This document shows, piece after piece, positions 18,737-29,639 of a stretch of 64,000 bases of DNA; positions within the stretch are counted from its first letter, which is position 1, and each line of letters opens with the position of its first letter. Below the pieces are notes generated by a model, which saw nothing but the letters and a program-made list of their open reading frames with translations, was not told where the DNA came from and did no database searches. Position numbers and translations under genes: made by a program. Source of the stretch: Pterois miles (lineage: Eukaryota; Chordata; Actinopteri; Perciformes; Scorpaenidae); assembly GCA_947000775.1 (NCBI GenBank), contig CAMQGK010000416.1, positions 949,501-1,013,500 of the forward strand. Reading direction: 5' to 3'.

Positions 18737-21700
18737 GTAACGAGCCTCAGCTCCCAGCTGCTGCTAGCATGTAGCTTCAGACTCCCAGCGTGTCTCTGCT
18801 TACTGAGACTCCTCTCCAGACGGTCCCGTGTCCACCGCGGCGTCCACAGTGTCCCAACTGGTCCAGCGACAAAAGTCTCAACAGTTGCAGTCAGACGACC
18901 AGTTTCCTTATAGAAGGAAAACAACTTCCTGCTATAAAATAATTAGAAATTATCTCTTGAATTACTGTTTTCCTCGTTTCTCAAAAAGTACTGCACCTCC
19001 CAGGTGATATCTTCATCTTTCTGTAGACGGAAACAAGAACTATTTTAGTGTCTTCATATTTCTGGATCCATATTCTAAAGCTTAATATTGTACACTCACT
19101 GGCCACATAATTAGGGACACCTTGCTAGTATAAGGTTGGACCCCGTGTTGCCTTCAGAACTGCCGTAATTCTTCATTGCATACATTCAACAAGGTGTTGG
19201 AAACGTTCCTCAGAGGTTTTGGTCCATATTGACATGACAGTATCACACAGTTGCTGCAGATTTGTCGGCTGCACGACTGTGATGCACGACTGTGATGCAC
19301 GACTGTGATGCACGACTGTGATGCACGACTGTGATGCAGTGATAAGCGCTGTGGCCTCACAGCATGAGGGTCACAGGTCACAGGTTCAAGTCCGGCTTGG
19401 GCTCTTCTGTGTGGAGTTTGCATGTTCGCTGGTTTTCTCCAGGTACTCCGGCTTCCTCCCACAGTCCAAAGACATACAGCTTAGGTTAATTGATGACTCT
19501 AAATTGCCCGTAGGTGTCTCTGTGTGCCCTGCGATGGACTGCGATGGACTGGCGACCTGTCCAGGGTGAACCCCGCCTTCGCCCAAGCTGGGATCGGCTA
19601 ACGGAATAAGCGGTTGAAGATGGATGTGAATCTCCTGTTTCACCACATCCCAAAGGTGCTCTATTGGACTGAGATCTGGTGACTGTGGAGGCCGTTGGGG
19701 ATCAGTGAACTCATCAACATGTTCAGGAAACCAGTTTGAGATGATCTGAGCTTTGTGACATGGTGCATTATCCTGCTGGAAGTAGCCATCAGAAGATGGT
19801 CCACTGTGGTCATAAAGGGATGGACATGGTCAGCAGCAATACTCAGGCAGGCTGCAGCATTTAAACCAGGCTCAGTTGGTAATGAGGAGCCCAAAGTGGG
19901 CCAAGAAAATATCCCCCACACCATTACACCACCAGCCGCCTGAATCGTTGATACCAGGCAGGATGACCATGTCAGGTTCAAAGACACTTAAATCCCCTTT
20001 CTTCCTCATTCTGATGCTCGGTTTGAACTTCAGCAAGTCTTCTCGACCAGGTCTACATGCCTAAATGCATTGAGTTGCGGCCATGTGATTGGCTGATTAG
20101 CTATTTGTGTTAACAAGCAATTGAACAGGTGTACCTAATTATGTGACCAGTGAGTGTCTATTTTTAAGTGTGTGCATTATTAAAGTTACCTAAATCTGTT
20201 TTCAGACATTATAATGTACTACCCTAATTTATAAGGGAAATGTACCACTGAAATGAAGCATTAATCTAACCACACCAAGTTTAAATATGTAAAATAAAGA
20301 ATAGATATGAAATGAGTGGAGTCCTGTATTGATAAGCCCATGCATCTTACCAATAAGCTCACGGAGCTCTTAACTCTGAGTTCATCTTTGTATAGGCTTC
20401 TACAATGGTCGTCCACCCCAAGACAGTATGCTGGGTGCTATAGAACAATGTGCATTTTAAAGAACTGAATTTGTTTTTAGATGAAATGCTGTTTGTATAA
20501 TATCATTATCAAATGTATGAAAGGAGTAATGATTTGTATATACTATGGCTCTAATCTTCCCTTTTGCAACCTGTGTTTGCAAGTGACATGAAATGCCAAA
20601 ATCAGTTGACAGTTCGGTGTCACTGATCTCAGCACAGCTGCTTGTTGTCATTGTTTTGCAGAGTTTGATGTATGTGAGTGTTTCTCCTGCACAGGAAGCA
20701 ACACTGGCATCGGCAAGGCCACGGCTCTAGGTCTGGCAAAGAGAGGAGCCAGGGTGATCCTGGCCTGCCGCAACAAGGACAAAGCTGAGGCGGCTGCTTT
20801 CGACATCCGCAGAGTAAGTACTCTGATAGTGTAGGCTGCAGCAAAGGAGACATAGTCCGCTGTTCGGTAATCCACAAGAATTTCAATTCAGATATCTGTT
20901 GTTAGTAGATCGACTGTGACGATAAAGCATTTAGTCCAGATATACTCAAAAATATTGACTTTATTTAGCCTTAGAACCTCCATGAATGTAGGATTTATTG
21001 TTCTGTTAGTTTTAGCTAGGTGTCCCTAATAAACTGGCACCTGAGTGTAGCTTTGTTTTCTAATCAGTCTGACCACAGTAACTGAAATGACCCAAGTCTT
21101 CTGGAGACTGCAGGAAACATTGTTTTCAATATATTTTAGTGCATTATCAAATACACAAAAATCAGCATGCAAGTTTTATTCATCAGTATTGTTCAGCACT
21201 GTTAGATTTATGTGTTACAGTCCCACTCAGCCAGCTGTAATGTCCTTCAGGAGAGTGGGAACAATCAGGTGGTGTTCATGCAGTTGGATCTTGCGAGTTT
21301 CAAGTCTGTTCGCAGCTTTGCTGAAACCTTCCTAAAGACTGAACCCAGACTGGACCTGCTCATCAACAACGCAGGTGATGATGTTAGAATATGATAGGAA
21401 ATCAATTGATGATACGTTTTTACTTTTACATTAAAACAAAATGAAAATGGTACATTTAAAGGAAGTTAAGTCATTACTGTGTGTGAATAAAGCAGTCTGT
21501 TCCAGGTGTGATGGGTCCAGGACATACTGAGGATGGTTTCGGCATGGCGTTTGGGGTCAACCACCTGGGTCACTTCCTGCTCACCAACCTTCTCCTGGAG
21601 CTACTGCAGCAGTGTGGTCCCAGTCGTGTGGTCACCGTGGCTGCACTTGTGCACCGCCTTGGCAGCATTGACTTCCCCCTGCTGGCTTCCAAGAAGGACT

Positions 21701-23432
21701 TAGTGTGTGCTCAGTCTACCTGGGACAACTTTCAAGCCTATTGCAACAGCAAGCTTTGCAACGTGCTCTTCACCAGGGAGCTGGCCAACAGACTGGAGGG
21801 CACCAGTGTTACCTGCTACAGCCTCCACCCAGGTTAGTGCCTTCTGCACATTATACAGAAGAATGTTGGGTTAGCGATGTACCGTGTTCTACATAGATAT
21901 TATATAAGACCAAGCTGGAAAGTGTTTTCATTTTCACTCATCTCGTCTGTTTTACACTTCAGAATCAATAATATTATTATTGGGTCACGAGAGACTTCGG
22001 TCTTCAGTGAGTTTTGATCAGTTAAACAGCCTAAACGCTGGCATGTCCAGGACTTCACATTATACAAAATGCTGCGGTCACAACTTTAAGGTTTTACTCG
22101 TAACTATTAAAGCACTATGGTCTAGCTCCAGCATACATCTGTAGATTTTTATACCCAAATCTTCTGCTCGCAATCAAAGATTTTACAACTAAACAAGTCC
22201 TCCGATCTTGACTTCAAACTAAAAGAAGATTGTACCTTTGCTGGAAGTCTTCCTGTTCTTTTAAATCGCTACTAAAAACTGAATTTAATTCTATTTTATC
22301 ATTTTTTTGTAATTTGATTTGATTGTTTTTTGTTATTTTGTATTATTTAAGCGCATTGAAACCCCAATGTGTTTTTTTATTAGTTTATTAATGTATTTAA
22401 TTTTTTTTATTTATATCTTAAATTGACAGAGTTCATATTTGTATATTATATTGTATATTGTTCCTCTTGTTAATTTTACTGCTTAGTAGCACCAACAGAC
22501 TAAAGCAAAGTATACCTGATACACCTGGCAATTAATAGTAAAGATTCTGATTCTGAATATATAAATAAAGTTATGATTATGATTATTATGATTATTATTA
22601 TTATTATTACAGTTTGAAGTCAGTGGCACCTCTGAGCAAACTGGAAGTAGGCATGTGGGATACAGGAGATATTGCTAAACCAATCTTTGCTATTTCTTTG
22701 CATTTTGACTACACAACTCACAGTCATCATTAACACTTACTGACAGTTTCTCACAGTGGCATCAGCATATCTTCAAAAAATGTCTAAAATATCTCACTGT
22801 ACACAATGTTACAGTGAACTTTTGGTCCTAAAATCAGGCGTTGAGCTCGTTATCGAGTCATATCGACTTCCACGTCAGACATCAGAACATTTCTGTCCAC
22901 AAGGGTCTGGACTTAAGTCTAAGGCTGAAGTGAGCTGGAGAGAGTTGTTTCTCAGCAGAGGAAGACTTCCAACCCATAGATATCTACAGACTATAGCAGT
23001 AGTTGTTGCCAGGGTATCATGCACCCCAGTTTGGCCGCCTTGCCACTAGATAATTACCGTATGTCACCACAGTATCTGAGGGCAGGCCAACTGACAGAAT
23101 AGACTACCTGTAACTACCTGTGTTTTACATTAATCACGGAGCACTTCAACCAAACCTCATGTCTTCTTCCAGGAGTCATCTACACAGAACTGTGCCGTAG
23201 TATGAGCCTGTGGCAGAAGCTCCTCATGATGCCCTTTGCCAAGCTCTTCTTCCTGGATCCCGAAGGGGGGTCCCAGACCACCCTGCACTGTGCCCTGCAG
23301 GAGGCTATCGAGCCTCTCAGCGGACGCTACTTCTCTAACTGTGCACTGCAACAAGTGGGAGCCAAGGGTCGAGATGATGCCCTGGCAAAGAAGCTGTGGG
23401 AAGTGAGTGAGAGGTTGACCCGTTTATTATAA
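18610..23432 (+). CDS. dhrs13: dhrs13-like short-chain dehydrogenase/reductase, copy 2 (5 coding exons; catalytic Ser replaced)
   Basis: Coding exons 18610-18736, 20695-20813, 21251-21374, 21506-21832 and 23173-23432 join in frame with GT-AG introns in phases 1, 0, 1, 1 to give 318 residues, exactly matching copy 1 in every exon length. N-terminal anchor LVAAGLSLYVLLYYCV (about residues 7-22), TGSNTGIG at 42-49, LDL, NNAG at 121-124, VNHLG at 141-145. The expected catalytic strand reads VVTVAALVH, with Ala169-Ala170 where copy 1 has Ser-Ser, while Y202-x3-K206 (YCNSK) is kept. The C-terminal half retains QTTLHCALQEAIEPLSGRY and KKLWEVSERL. The reading frame is otherwise well conserved, so it is probably a functional protein with altered or lost oxidoreductase chemistry, not a decayed pseudogene. 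Function beyond family membership is inference. Confidence 0.87.
19274..19338. repeat. 13-bp tandem repeat, five units
   Basis: Five perfect copies of gcacgactgtgat lie directly next to the head of the SINE-like retroposon (gcagtgataagcgc). The unit resembles the head gcac-ggtggtgcagtgg of that retroposon family, so it may be a local expansion at the insertion junction. Confidence 0.85.
19320..19625 (+). mobile_element. SINE-like teleost retroposon, second copy
   Basis: Head gatgcagtgataagcgctgt, B-box ggttcaagtcc at about 19383, then the same body as the copy at 344-2292 (tgtgtggagtttgcatgttc, cacagtccaaagacata) and the end aataagcggttgaagatgga. Inserted in the Tc1 relic. Confidence 0.75.
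19661..19987 (-). pseudogene. Tc1 transposase catalytic-domain remnant
   Basis: The 108-codon ORF has GGVMVWGIFSW and DHVHPFMTTVDHLL, matching the middle of the Tc1 DDE domain and the same segment in the copy at 44309. The N-terminal HTH has been cut by deletion, and the second Asp/Glu region is frameshifted. Not functional. Confidence 0.75.
20695..20813 (+). CDS. dhrs13: dhrs13-like copy 2, coding exon 2
   Basis: Acceptor tgcacag/ga; donor aga/gtaagt. Completes TGSNTGIG and encodes ARVILACRNKDKAEAAAFDI. Confidence 0.9.
21251..21374 (+). CDS. dhrs13: dhrs13-like copy 2, coding exon 3
   Basis: Acceptor ccttcag/gag; donor gcag/gtgatg. Encodes ESGNNQVVFMQLDLASFKSV and LLINNAG. Confidence 0.92.
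21506..21832 (+). CDS. dhrs13: dhrs13-like copy 2, coding exon 4 (Ser-to-Ala active site)
   Basis: Acceptor ttccag/gt; donor ccag/gttagt. The codons at the catalytic-Ser position are GCT GCA (Ala-Ala) in VVTVAALVH. YCNSKLCNVLFTRELANRLE keeps the Tyr and Lys. Confidence 0.93.
22010..22560 (+). repeat. Degenerate LINE-like 3' end in intron 4
   Basis: A block with aatgctgcggtcacaacttt, then tagctccagcatacatctgt and cttgacttcaaactaaaaga resembles the decayed C-terminus of an L2-type LINE (motifs for K-A-L, A-P-x-Y-L and a final F-K-x-x-L-K-T), followed by an AT-rich 3' end with an ATT/GATTAT microsatellite at 22566-22612. Frame is lost throughout. Confidence 0.35.
23173..23432 (+). CDS. dhrs13: dhrs13-like copy 2, coding exon 5
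   Basis: Acceptor cttccag/ga. VIYTELCR, FFLDPEGGSQTTLHCALQEA, EPLSGRYFSNC, KKLWEVSERLTRLL, TAA. ATTAAA, a possible polyadenylation signal, is at 23617. Confidence 0.92.
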
Positions 23433-23754
23433 CATACTGACTCCTAATCCAGTACGATCACTTCTGTGCCTCATCGGAGACCTCCAGCTTCAATGTCTTA
23501 TTGTTTGGTATTTCTTTAAAGACTGGTTTCTCATGGTCTTATGATGTAGTGAACATAAAGCAGTGCAGTGTCTTACTGTTTCTGGTAACTACATAACCTT
23601 ACACTTGTGCCTGATTATTAAATGGCAGTTATCCACAAAGAGATGTCATGATTGCTCTTATGGTCAAGCCACATTTTTGACTGAAATGTTCCTCTGGCCA
23701 ACTGTGTGAAGAGGAGGAAAACAGCTTTGGGTAAATGCTCCACCAAACTCGGGA

Positions 23755-24095
23755 AGCACCGATACCGGATCGGATATCGGGCCAATACTGACTCAAATAG
23801 CTGGATCGGATATCGGTGGCAATGGAGCCAATTTATTAAACTCTATTCAATGTTTATATGATATACAGTATACTGTACGGTATATAGTATATAATTTTAA
23901 TTCCAGTTTAAATTTTGACCAATTTGTTGCTGGATTAAAAAGGTTTATACTTGAATTATAATTCCTGCTAATTTTAAAGATTTTCTACCAAGTTGCTGGT
24001 ATGCTATTTATCATTAAATAACAGTTCTGTTGATTTTGACAGTTTTTTACCATGTTGCTGGTGTATGACTTAATATTTTAATAATGCATAAAAAT
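23755..24095. repeat. Interspersed repeat with ccgataccggatcggatatcgg head (hAT-type MITE?)
   Basis: Starts gcaccgataccggatcggat with atcgggcc and an inverted ctggatcggatatcgg 40 bases on, then AT-rich sequence with two copies of a ccatgttgctggt / ccaagttgctggt phrase. The head resembles non-autonomous hAT repeats known in fish; the right end is not found. Confidence 0.35.
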
Positions 24096-24099
24096 TCAA

Positions 24100-26050
24100 T
24101 TTGTAGAAAGAAAACAAAAAAATGTATTTAGTTTCATTGGTTTCCTTACCCATAACAGAATGATCTCAGATGATTTGTCTGATTGAGCCGATAGCAACAC
24201 GACCGCAGCATCTTTAAGCTGTAGTACTTCAAACTTTGCTCCAGTAAGGTAAAGTACATTTAACATGTTATGCACTATTTGAATTGAAATATGTAACAAA
24301 GAACACGTTAATAATTCATTAATAACCATAAGAAATGAAATCTGGTGCATTATCTCTCTTCATGAAATATCTTAAAAACAAAAATGATTTGATTATGATT
24401 TTCTCCAGTTTTCTGTGGTTGGAGATGTTTCACATCCTCCGCTGTGGAGAAATGTTGTGCCTGTGCTAATAAAGCCAGTAGAAAGTGAGTTATGACAGAA
24501 CAGGGAAGAAATGATTATATTTTTGCTGCTATATAATCTGTTACATTGCTTCATGTTTCTGTCTATTTTAACATGTTAAGCGGTTTTCCACCAGAGGATG
24601 AGCAGGTGTGCTTGTGTCAGCAGCTTCTCACCTTCAGCCCTAACGGCTATCAGTCACAAATTACACACATTTAAAACATGCGACTCAAAATATCACGACT
24701 CAAACAACTATGTAATGTAGTCAGAATAACTGCAGAAATCAGTGTATTATATGGGAAGTAGCTCTTTCGATAAAAGACATTGCAAAAGTATTGAGGTTGA
24801 AGTCAGTGAACTGTTTTCAACACAAGGAGAGATATTTTCTGTAAGGGTGGGTTGGTTAACACTGAGGTGGGGGGTGCCACCCTGTGGAGGGACTGTGGAC
24901 TCGGTGCAGTGGGGTCAGGATGGGACTGATGGGTTTAATGTTTATACTCTGTAAATCTCTTTGTACTGAAGCGTCCAGAATCCCAGTGAAGAGTATTTTA
25001 CAGCAGTCTACCCTTGTGGAGACAAAAGTGGACCAGCTTCACCTCCTAGAAAGAAAGTTAACATTAAGAAAAATCACTAAGCAGGTTAACGCATACAAGC
25101 AATAAAATGTGTTCACTAATGAGACTTAATCCCAAATGATGCAGATATGAGAAATTAAAGGAATACTATACCAAATAATCAAGTATTCACCCTGTGTTAC
25201 TTTGAATTCTATCCGAAAACTATTTTTTTTTTTTTTTTGCATGTCTGCAAAATCCAAAGATCTAAATCTGTGATGAACTGAAATAAATGGGGTCCAGGTC
25301 TAACAACGGCAAAACTATATCAAAACAACCATTTAGAAACTCTCACACACTCTCCAGTTTATCCAGTCGTATGCTCACTTCTTCCCTAATACATGCATTT
25401 GTCTCTGTCTTTAAAGGTGGGCTAAGTCTCCTAACAGTCAAGCGACACAGTCTGAACCCACTGGAGGCTGTCTGTATCCAGTGTGTCCACAGGGGGCAGT
25501 AGCGTAGCACAGCTCCAGCAGCACAAACCTCAGCGTCTCTTTATGCTTCGCCTTGGTCGTTGTTGCTTGGAGCAAGGTTGTTGAGGACCTTAACCCAGCA
25601 GACCTATGGATTCTGTTCATTATGAGCACTGATTATTAACACGGGTAGGAATGAAAGCCAGGTCAGTTGTGTGTGTTAAGAGAGGTCCTCTTGTAATTAC
25701 TCAGTAGGACATTCTTCTGCGCAGGCTTCTGCTTTAACCTCAGTGTTGGAGGGGAGGAACAGACTTCCACGATCGATTCCTATCTCCTCCTGCCTTCAAC
25801 TACTCCTCTGCTCCCTTTCTTAACCCCCAGCCTGGTCCTGCTGTCTCTGCTGTATGCTGACAGGACCTGTGGTAAACTTGAATCCTCATTGAGAAACTGC
25901 TTTAATGACAATCTTTTATTTATCCAGTAACAATTCAGCATTTTCCCTGCACCTGTTCAAGCAAACAGTTACAGGCTGGAGGTCATTAAACTCAACGTCA
26001 ACCCAAACAAGAATACAAAGTTCAGCACAAATGGCTGCAATAAAGACAGC
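24100..26050. other. Non-coding stretch, nothing recognised
   Basis: About 2 kb with only short ORFs lacking domain support and a poly-T run at 25224-25239. No splice-supported exon seen. Confidence 0.45.
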
Positions 26051-26054
26051 ATGA

Positions 26055-26460
26055 CAGTTGCTGCGTTTATGTGAACACAAATAATCAGAGTAAAGGCCCA
26101 ATCTGATTAAAAATGCTTCATGTAAACACGTCAATCAGAAGATTCTGATCCGATACGGCCCAATCGGAAAGAGATTTCATTCCGAATGAGAGAGGTGGTT
26201 TATGCCGATCGGAACGTGTACACACCCATCATGTCTTCCTGGTTGGGTAAAATGATCTCCGCTGCGTTTGTGCGCTACGTCAGCATGACGCGAGACAGAC
26301 AACGCAGCGTTTGTTTACGACACAGCTTCTTCTTCTACTGTTTTCTTCTACTGAATTAGACAACTCTGCACATGCCCAAAGGATTTTTTCTGATTAAACG
26401 CTCAGTGCACGTATACGCACGTCATGATCGGATCATTTTATTTAGTGTCCAGTGGACACC
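26055..26460. mobile_element. Non-autonomous DNA transposon (tttacatg/gatccgatc family), copy 1
   Basis: One end is tgctgcgtttatgtgaacac and the other tagtgtccagtggacacc; both carry variants of the tttacatg and gatcggat motifs. The right half (tagacaactctgcacatgcc ... acgtcatgatcggatcattt) is found in reverse complement at 44590-44715. Likely a MITE or hAT-type derivative; the class is inference. Confidence 0.55.
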
Positions 26461-27129
26461 AAGTGTAAGCATGTGTGGATGAGTAAATGTATAAAATAAA
26501 GCAGCAGCAGGGGAAGAGAGGAGGACTCTGTGGGAAGGTGGTGACTTTTTGTATCAGGAACCACTCAGGACCAGGTGTGGATCCTGTAACATAAAGAAGA
26601 GCCAGCAAAAAGGAGACAGGGCCACCTAGTGGACTGGAGGGGTCGTCACAATGACAAATATACCTCAATGACAGCCCTTCTGTTATCCCTATCACTGCCT
26701 CCCCCAGCTTACACAGTTCTGCTCCGGGCTAGTTTGAATATTTCAGCTCAGTTGTTTTTTATGTGATCTGCCCCCATTTGAAGCACATGACCACAGCCAG
26801 CTGCCTTATTTCAATGATTTATTTTTTTTACTTAGTTTCTACTAGTTTCTTAGTTTCGCTATAGTTTGCTTGGCAAATATGTCAAGCTCGTCTGTCTTTC
26901 CTTGTCTGTCACGGTAGACGGTGGAGAGGATGGCGAGGTCAAGCAAAGTCTTTATGCTGCAAGGTGATTGCCTCCGTTTATGGGCTGTGGTTTAGGACAT
27001 TGGTGGGACCTTGTCTTGTTCTGGACTGACAGGGTTTTATCCATGCAACGTATTCTCATGCAATCATTTTTACAATATCTTACAAAAAAATGTATTCCTC
27101 CTTTTTCTGTTGTTTTCCTACAAATGTCC

Positions 27130-27405
27130 AGAAACAAGTTCAGCTAACTACATGCATACAGTCTTTTCAAAATAAACTCCACAAGAAACAACTTATTTAG
27201 ACTTAGGAAAAGGTCGACTTGGTTGGGATTAGGCAACAAAACTAAGTTACGTTTAAGCAACAAAACTACTTAGTTAGGCTTAGAAAAAGGTCTTGGTTCG
27301 GCTTAAAATAACTGCAGAAGTGGTGTTACTTAACTACATAAATTAAAAAACGTCAATGTTGACTTCAGGTTTTAAATGGGACACAAACACCGGTCTCACC
27401 CCGAC
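27130..27405 (+). repeat. Dispersed ggcaacaaaactacttggttagg repeat, copy
   Basis: Contains cttttcaaaataaactccac, caacaaaactacttagttag, gcttagaaaaaggtcttggt and tgggacacaaacaccggtct. The same ordered motifs occur at 58600-59020, and fragments at 62490-62640 and, inverted, 40600-40790, 43355-43560, 47150-47410 and 57185-57415. No ORF. Confidence 0.6.
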
Positions 27406-27424
27406 CTCCTCCCAACATGCTGTT

Positions 27425-28930
27425 TACCTCTCTTTGTATTTCTTGGTTCACAATTACATGAATTACACACAAATTGATTTCATAGGATACACACAAATTA
27501 CAGCACAGTATTTTTCATAGGTTTAGCTATGAATGGTGTCTGATAATCCATGGTGACACTTCAATGTGTTCACAGAATGCTCGGATAATATGAACTTTGG
27601 TGGGAGTCCTTTGGCATCCAGTATCTTCCAGAGTGTGTGCCTGCTTCTGTTATGGAAATTACGAAGAGCAATATAAATGCAGTCCACAAGAAATGCACTC
27701 TGTGACATGATGCCAGCATTTAGATTGTTTCCTGTATTAACTTAGTTGCCAAGAAGCCAAGCGGCATGAATTTAAATGCAACTAAGTTGAATGCAACTTT
27801 TCATTGAATTGCAGGGTTTGATATGGTGCAAAGAGCAACGCTGATGAGATTCAGTTGCAGACAGTCAAGCTGCATTAGGCTAAATTAGGCTGGTTTTCAT
27901 GTAATACAGTCAAATCTGTGTGTGCATACATTACAACTTTATATTCATTTTTTTCACATTAGCCTACAGAGTCCTGCTGCTGGAAAAGTAAAATACTAAA
28001 TAATAAATAACTGCAGAAACTAGTTTGGACTCCACTACCCCAACACTGACAGGTCTTTCAAGGAAACTTGCTTGGAAATCAATAAAGTGTTAAGGTTTTT
28101 ATTTCTCCAACACGGAGATTCAGAATGCTGTTTCAGAGTTCTTTTTCATGCTACCAGGAAAAACATTCTGTTTGGACAAATACAAAATATCTTACTTAGT
28201 CAACTTTAATGTATTGATCCCTAAAAGTAACTGGAATCACCCCCCTAAACCCACCATGTGCACATCTTAGCTGTAGGATATAAACTCCACCAAGCTTGCT
28301 AGGAGCCCCACATTCCCACAATTCAGAGGACATGACCTCCCAAACACAACGCTTACCTCACTGTCACATGTATAAAACAATATTACAGAAAAGTAAACTT
28401 ACGTTGCAGCCACGTTTCCTGAGGGCCCATTAGATAAGAAAACAGTGTTGTTTCAGGCCAAAGGTCTGCAGCACTTCTCTTCCTTGATCTATAGTTCATA
28501 GATGTTCTGTCAGTCCTGCTCCACTCTCTTGTTTGTGAAGCAGCTCATTGATGACTTGTGTGCTGTGTTTGCATTGGGCAGACTCCACAGTGCTGCAGTA
28601 CTTAGTGACTGGATTAGTGCATCAATTAGGCAGCTATTGGACACATAGTGCCATGCTGATTGATTTAGATGCTGTGGGAACCATGTCCAGGTTGTTTGTA
28701 TGAGGACAATATCAACACATACAGTATGAATGAAAGAACAACTGATTTTTTGTTTGTTTATAATTTGTCATGTTTGCTGCTATGTGACAGTTAAATGTTC
28801 TCTATACAATTTCCAGAGCATTAAAATAGCAGCAAGCAACTACAGTATTTGCTGTGTAAAGATATAGTGAAGAAATGTGCCTTTGAAGGCAAAGGATCAA
28901 TCACAAATGATTAAATTAGAGGCCTGCTTC
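27425..28930. other. Non-coding stretch, nothing recognised
   Basis: About 1.5 kb of AT-rich sequence without a supported gene, RNA or named repeat. Confidence 0.4.
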
Positions 28931-28934
28931 TGTC

Positions 28935-29550
28935 TCTGCTTGTCTGACAAAATGGATGTTAAATAATGCCTTGCTCCTAAATTCATATAAAACTGAGATG
29001 CTGGTCATTGGCCCTGCTCGACATAGACATCAGTGTGAGCAAGTAACTACATCTTCAGATAACTGCGTGATATCCCAGAGTTCAACAGTTAAGAATCTTG
29101 GCGGTGATGAGCACATTAAAGACATCACAAAGATCGCTTTGTTTCACCTACGCCACATCGCTAAAATCAGGCCTTCTTTATCCAAGGCTGACGCAGAGAT
29201 CCTAATCCATGCCTTTGTATCATCCAGACTGGATTATTGTAATGTGCTGCTATCAGGTCAGCCTCGTTCTAGTGCCAGAAGCCTTCAAATGGTTCAGAAC
29301 GCTGCTGCGTGAATGGCCTCGCTCCCTCCTACTTGTCTGATCTAGTTAAACCTTACACTCCAATCAGGACTCTCCGCTCTCAGAATACAGGACCTGTCTA
29401 TCCCCAGAGTGAAGAAGAAGTCAGCAGGCCAAAGGGCATTTTCTTATTGAGCTCCTTTCCTCTGGAATAACCTCCCTATAGACAACAGACAGTCTGGTTC
29501 TGTGGAGGTCTTTAAATCCAAACTCAAAAGCCATCTTTTTTGCCCTAACT
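28935..29550 (+). pseudogene. L2-type LINE reverse-transcriptase C-terminus, internally deleted
   Basis: The 118-codon ORF 28956-29312 has LLNSYKTEMLVIGP, FHLRHIAKIRPSLSKADAEI and FVSSRLDYCNVLLSG then QMVQNAAA, the C-terminal signature of L2/CR1-type LINE proteins. After NAAA a segment is missing, and degraded continuation in other frames ends FKSKLKSHLF-like at about 29540. Not functional. Confidence 0.75.
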
Positions 29551-29639
29551 TTCAATTAGTTAGCTGGTGGGTCGGTCTCAGTGTATAATTTAAGCCTAGT
29601 AGTCCTGCTGACGAGAACATTATTTTCAAGTGGTGCCTC

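Larger units (their letters stand above)
19093..20156 (-). mobile_element. Composite Tc1 relic with internal deletion and SINE insertion
   Basis: Termini cactcactggccacataatt and, reverse complemented from the right, cactcactggtcacataatt form the inverted repeats. A TA precedes the left end at 19091. The minus strand keeps the transposase N-terminus (MRKKGDLSVFE-like at about 20005) and then jumps to the catalytic-domain segment. Compared with the related copy at 43607-44515, roughly 530 bp between these points is missing. A SINE-like retroposon (19320-19625) interrupts it as well. Non-autonomous; located in intron 1 of dhrs13-like copy 2. Confidence 0.8.
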
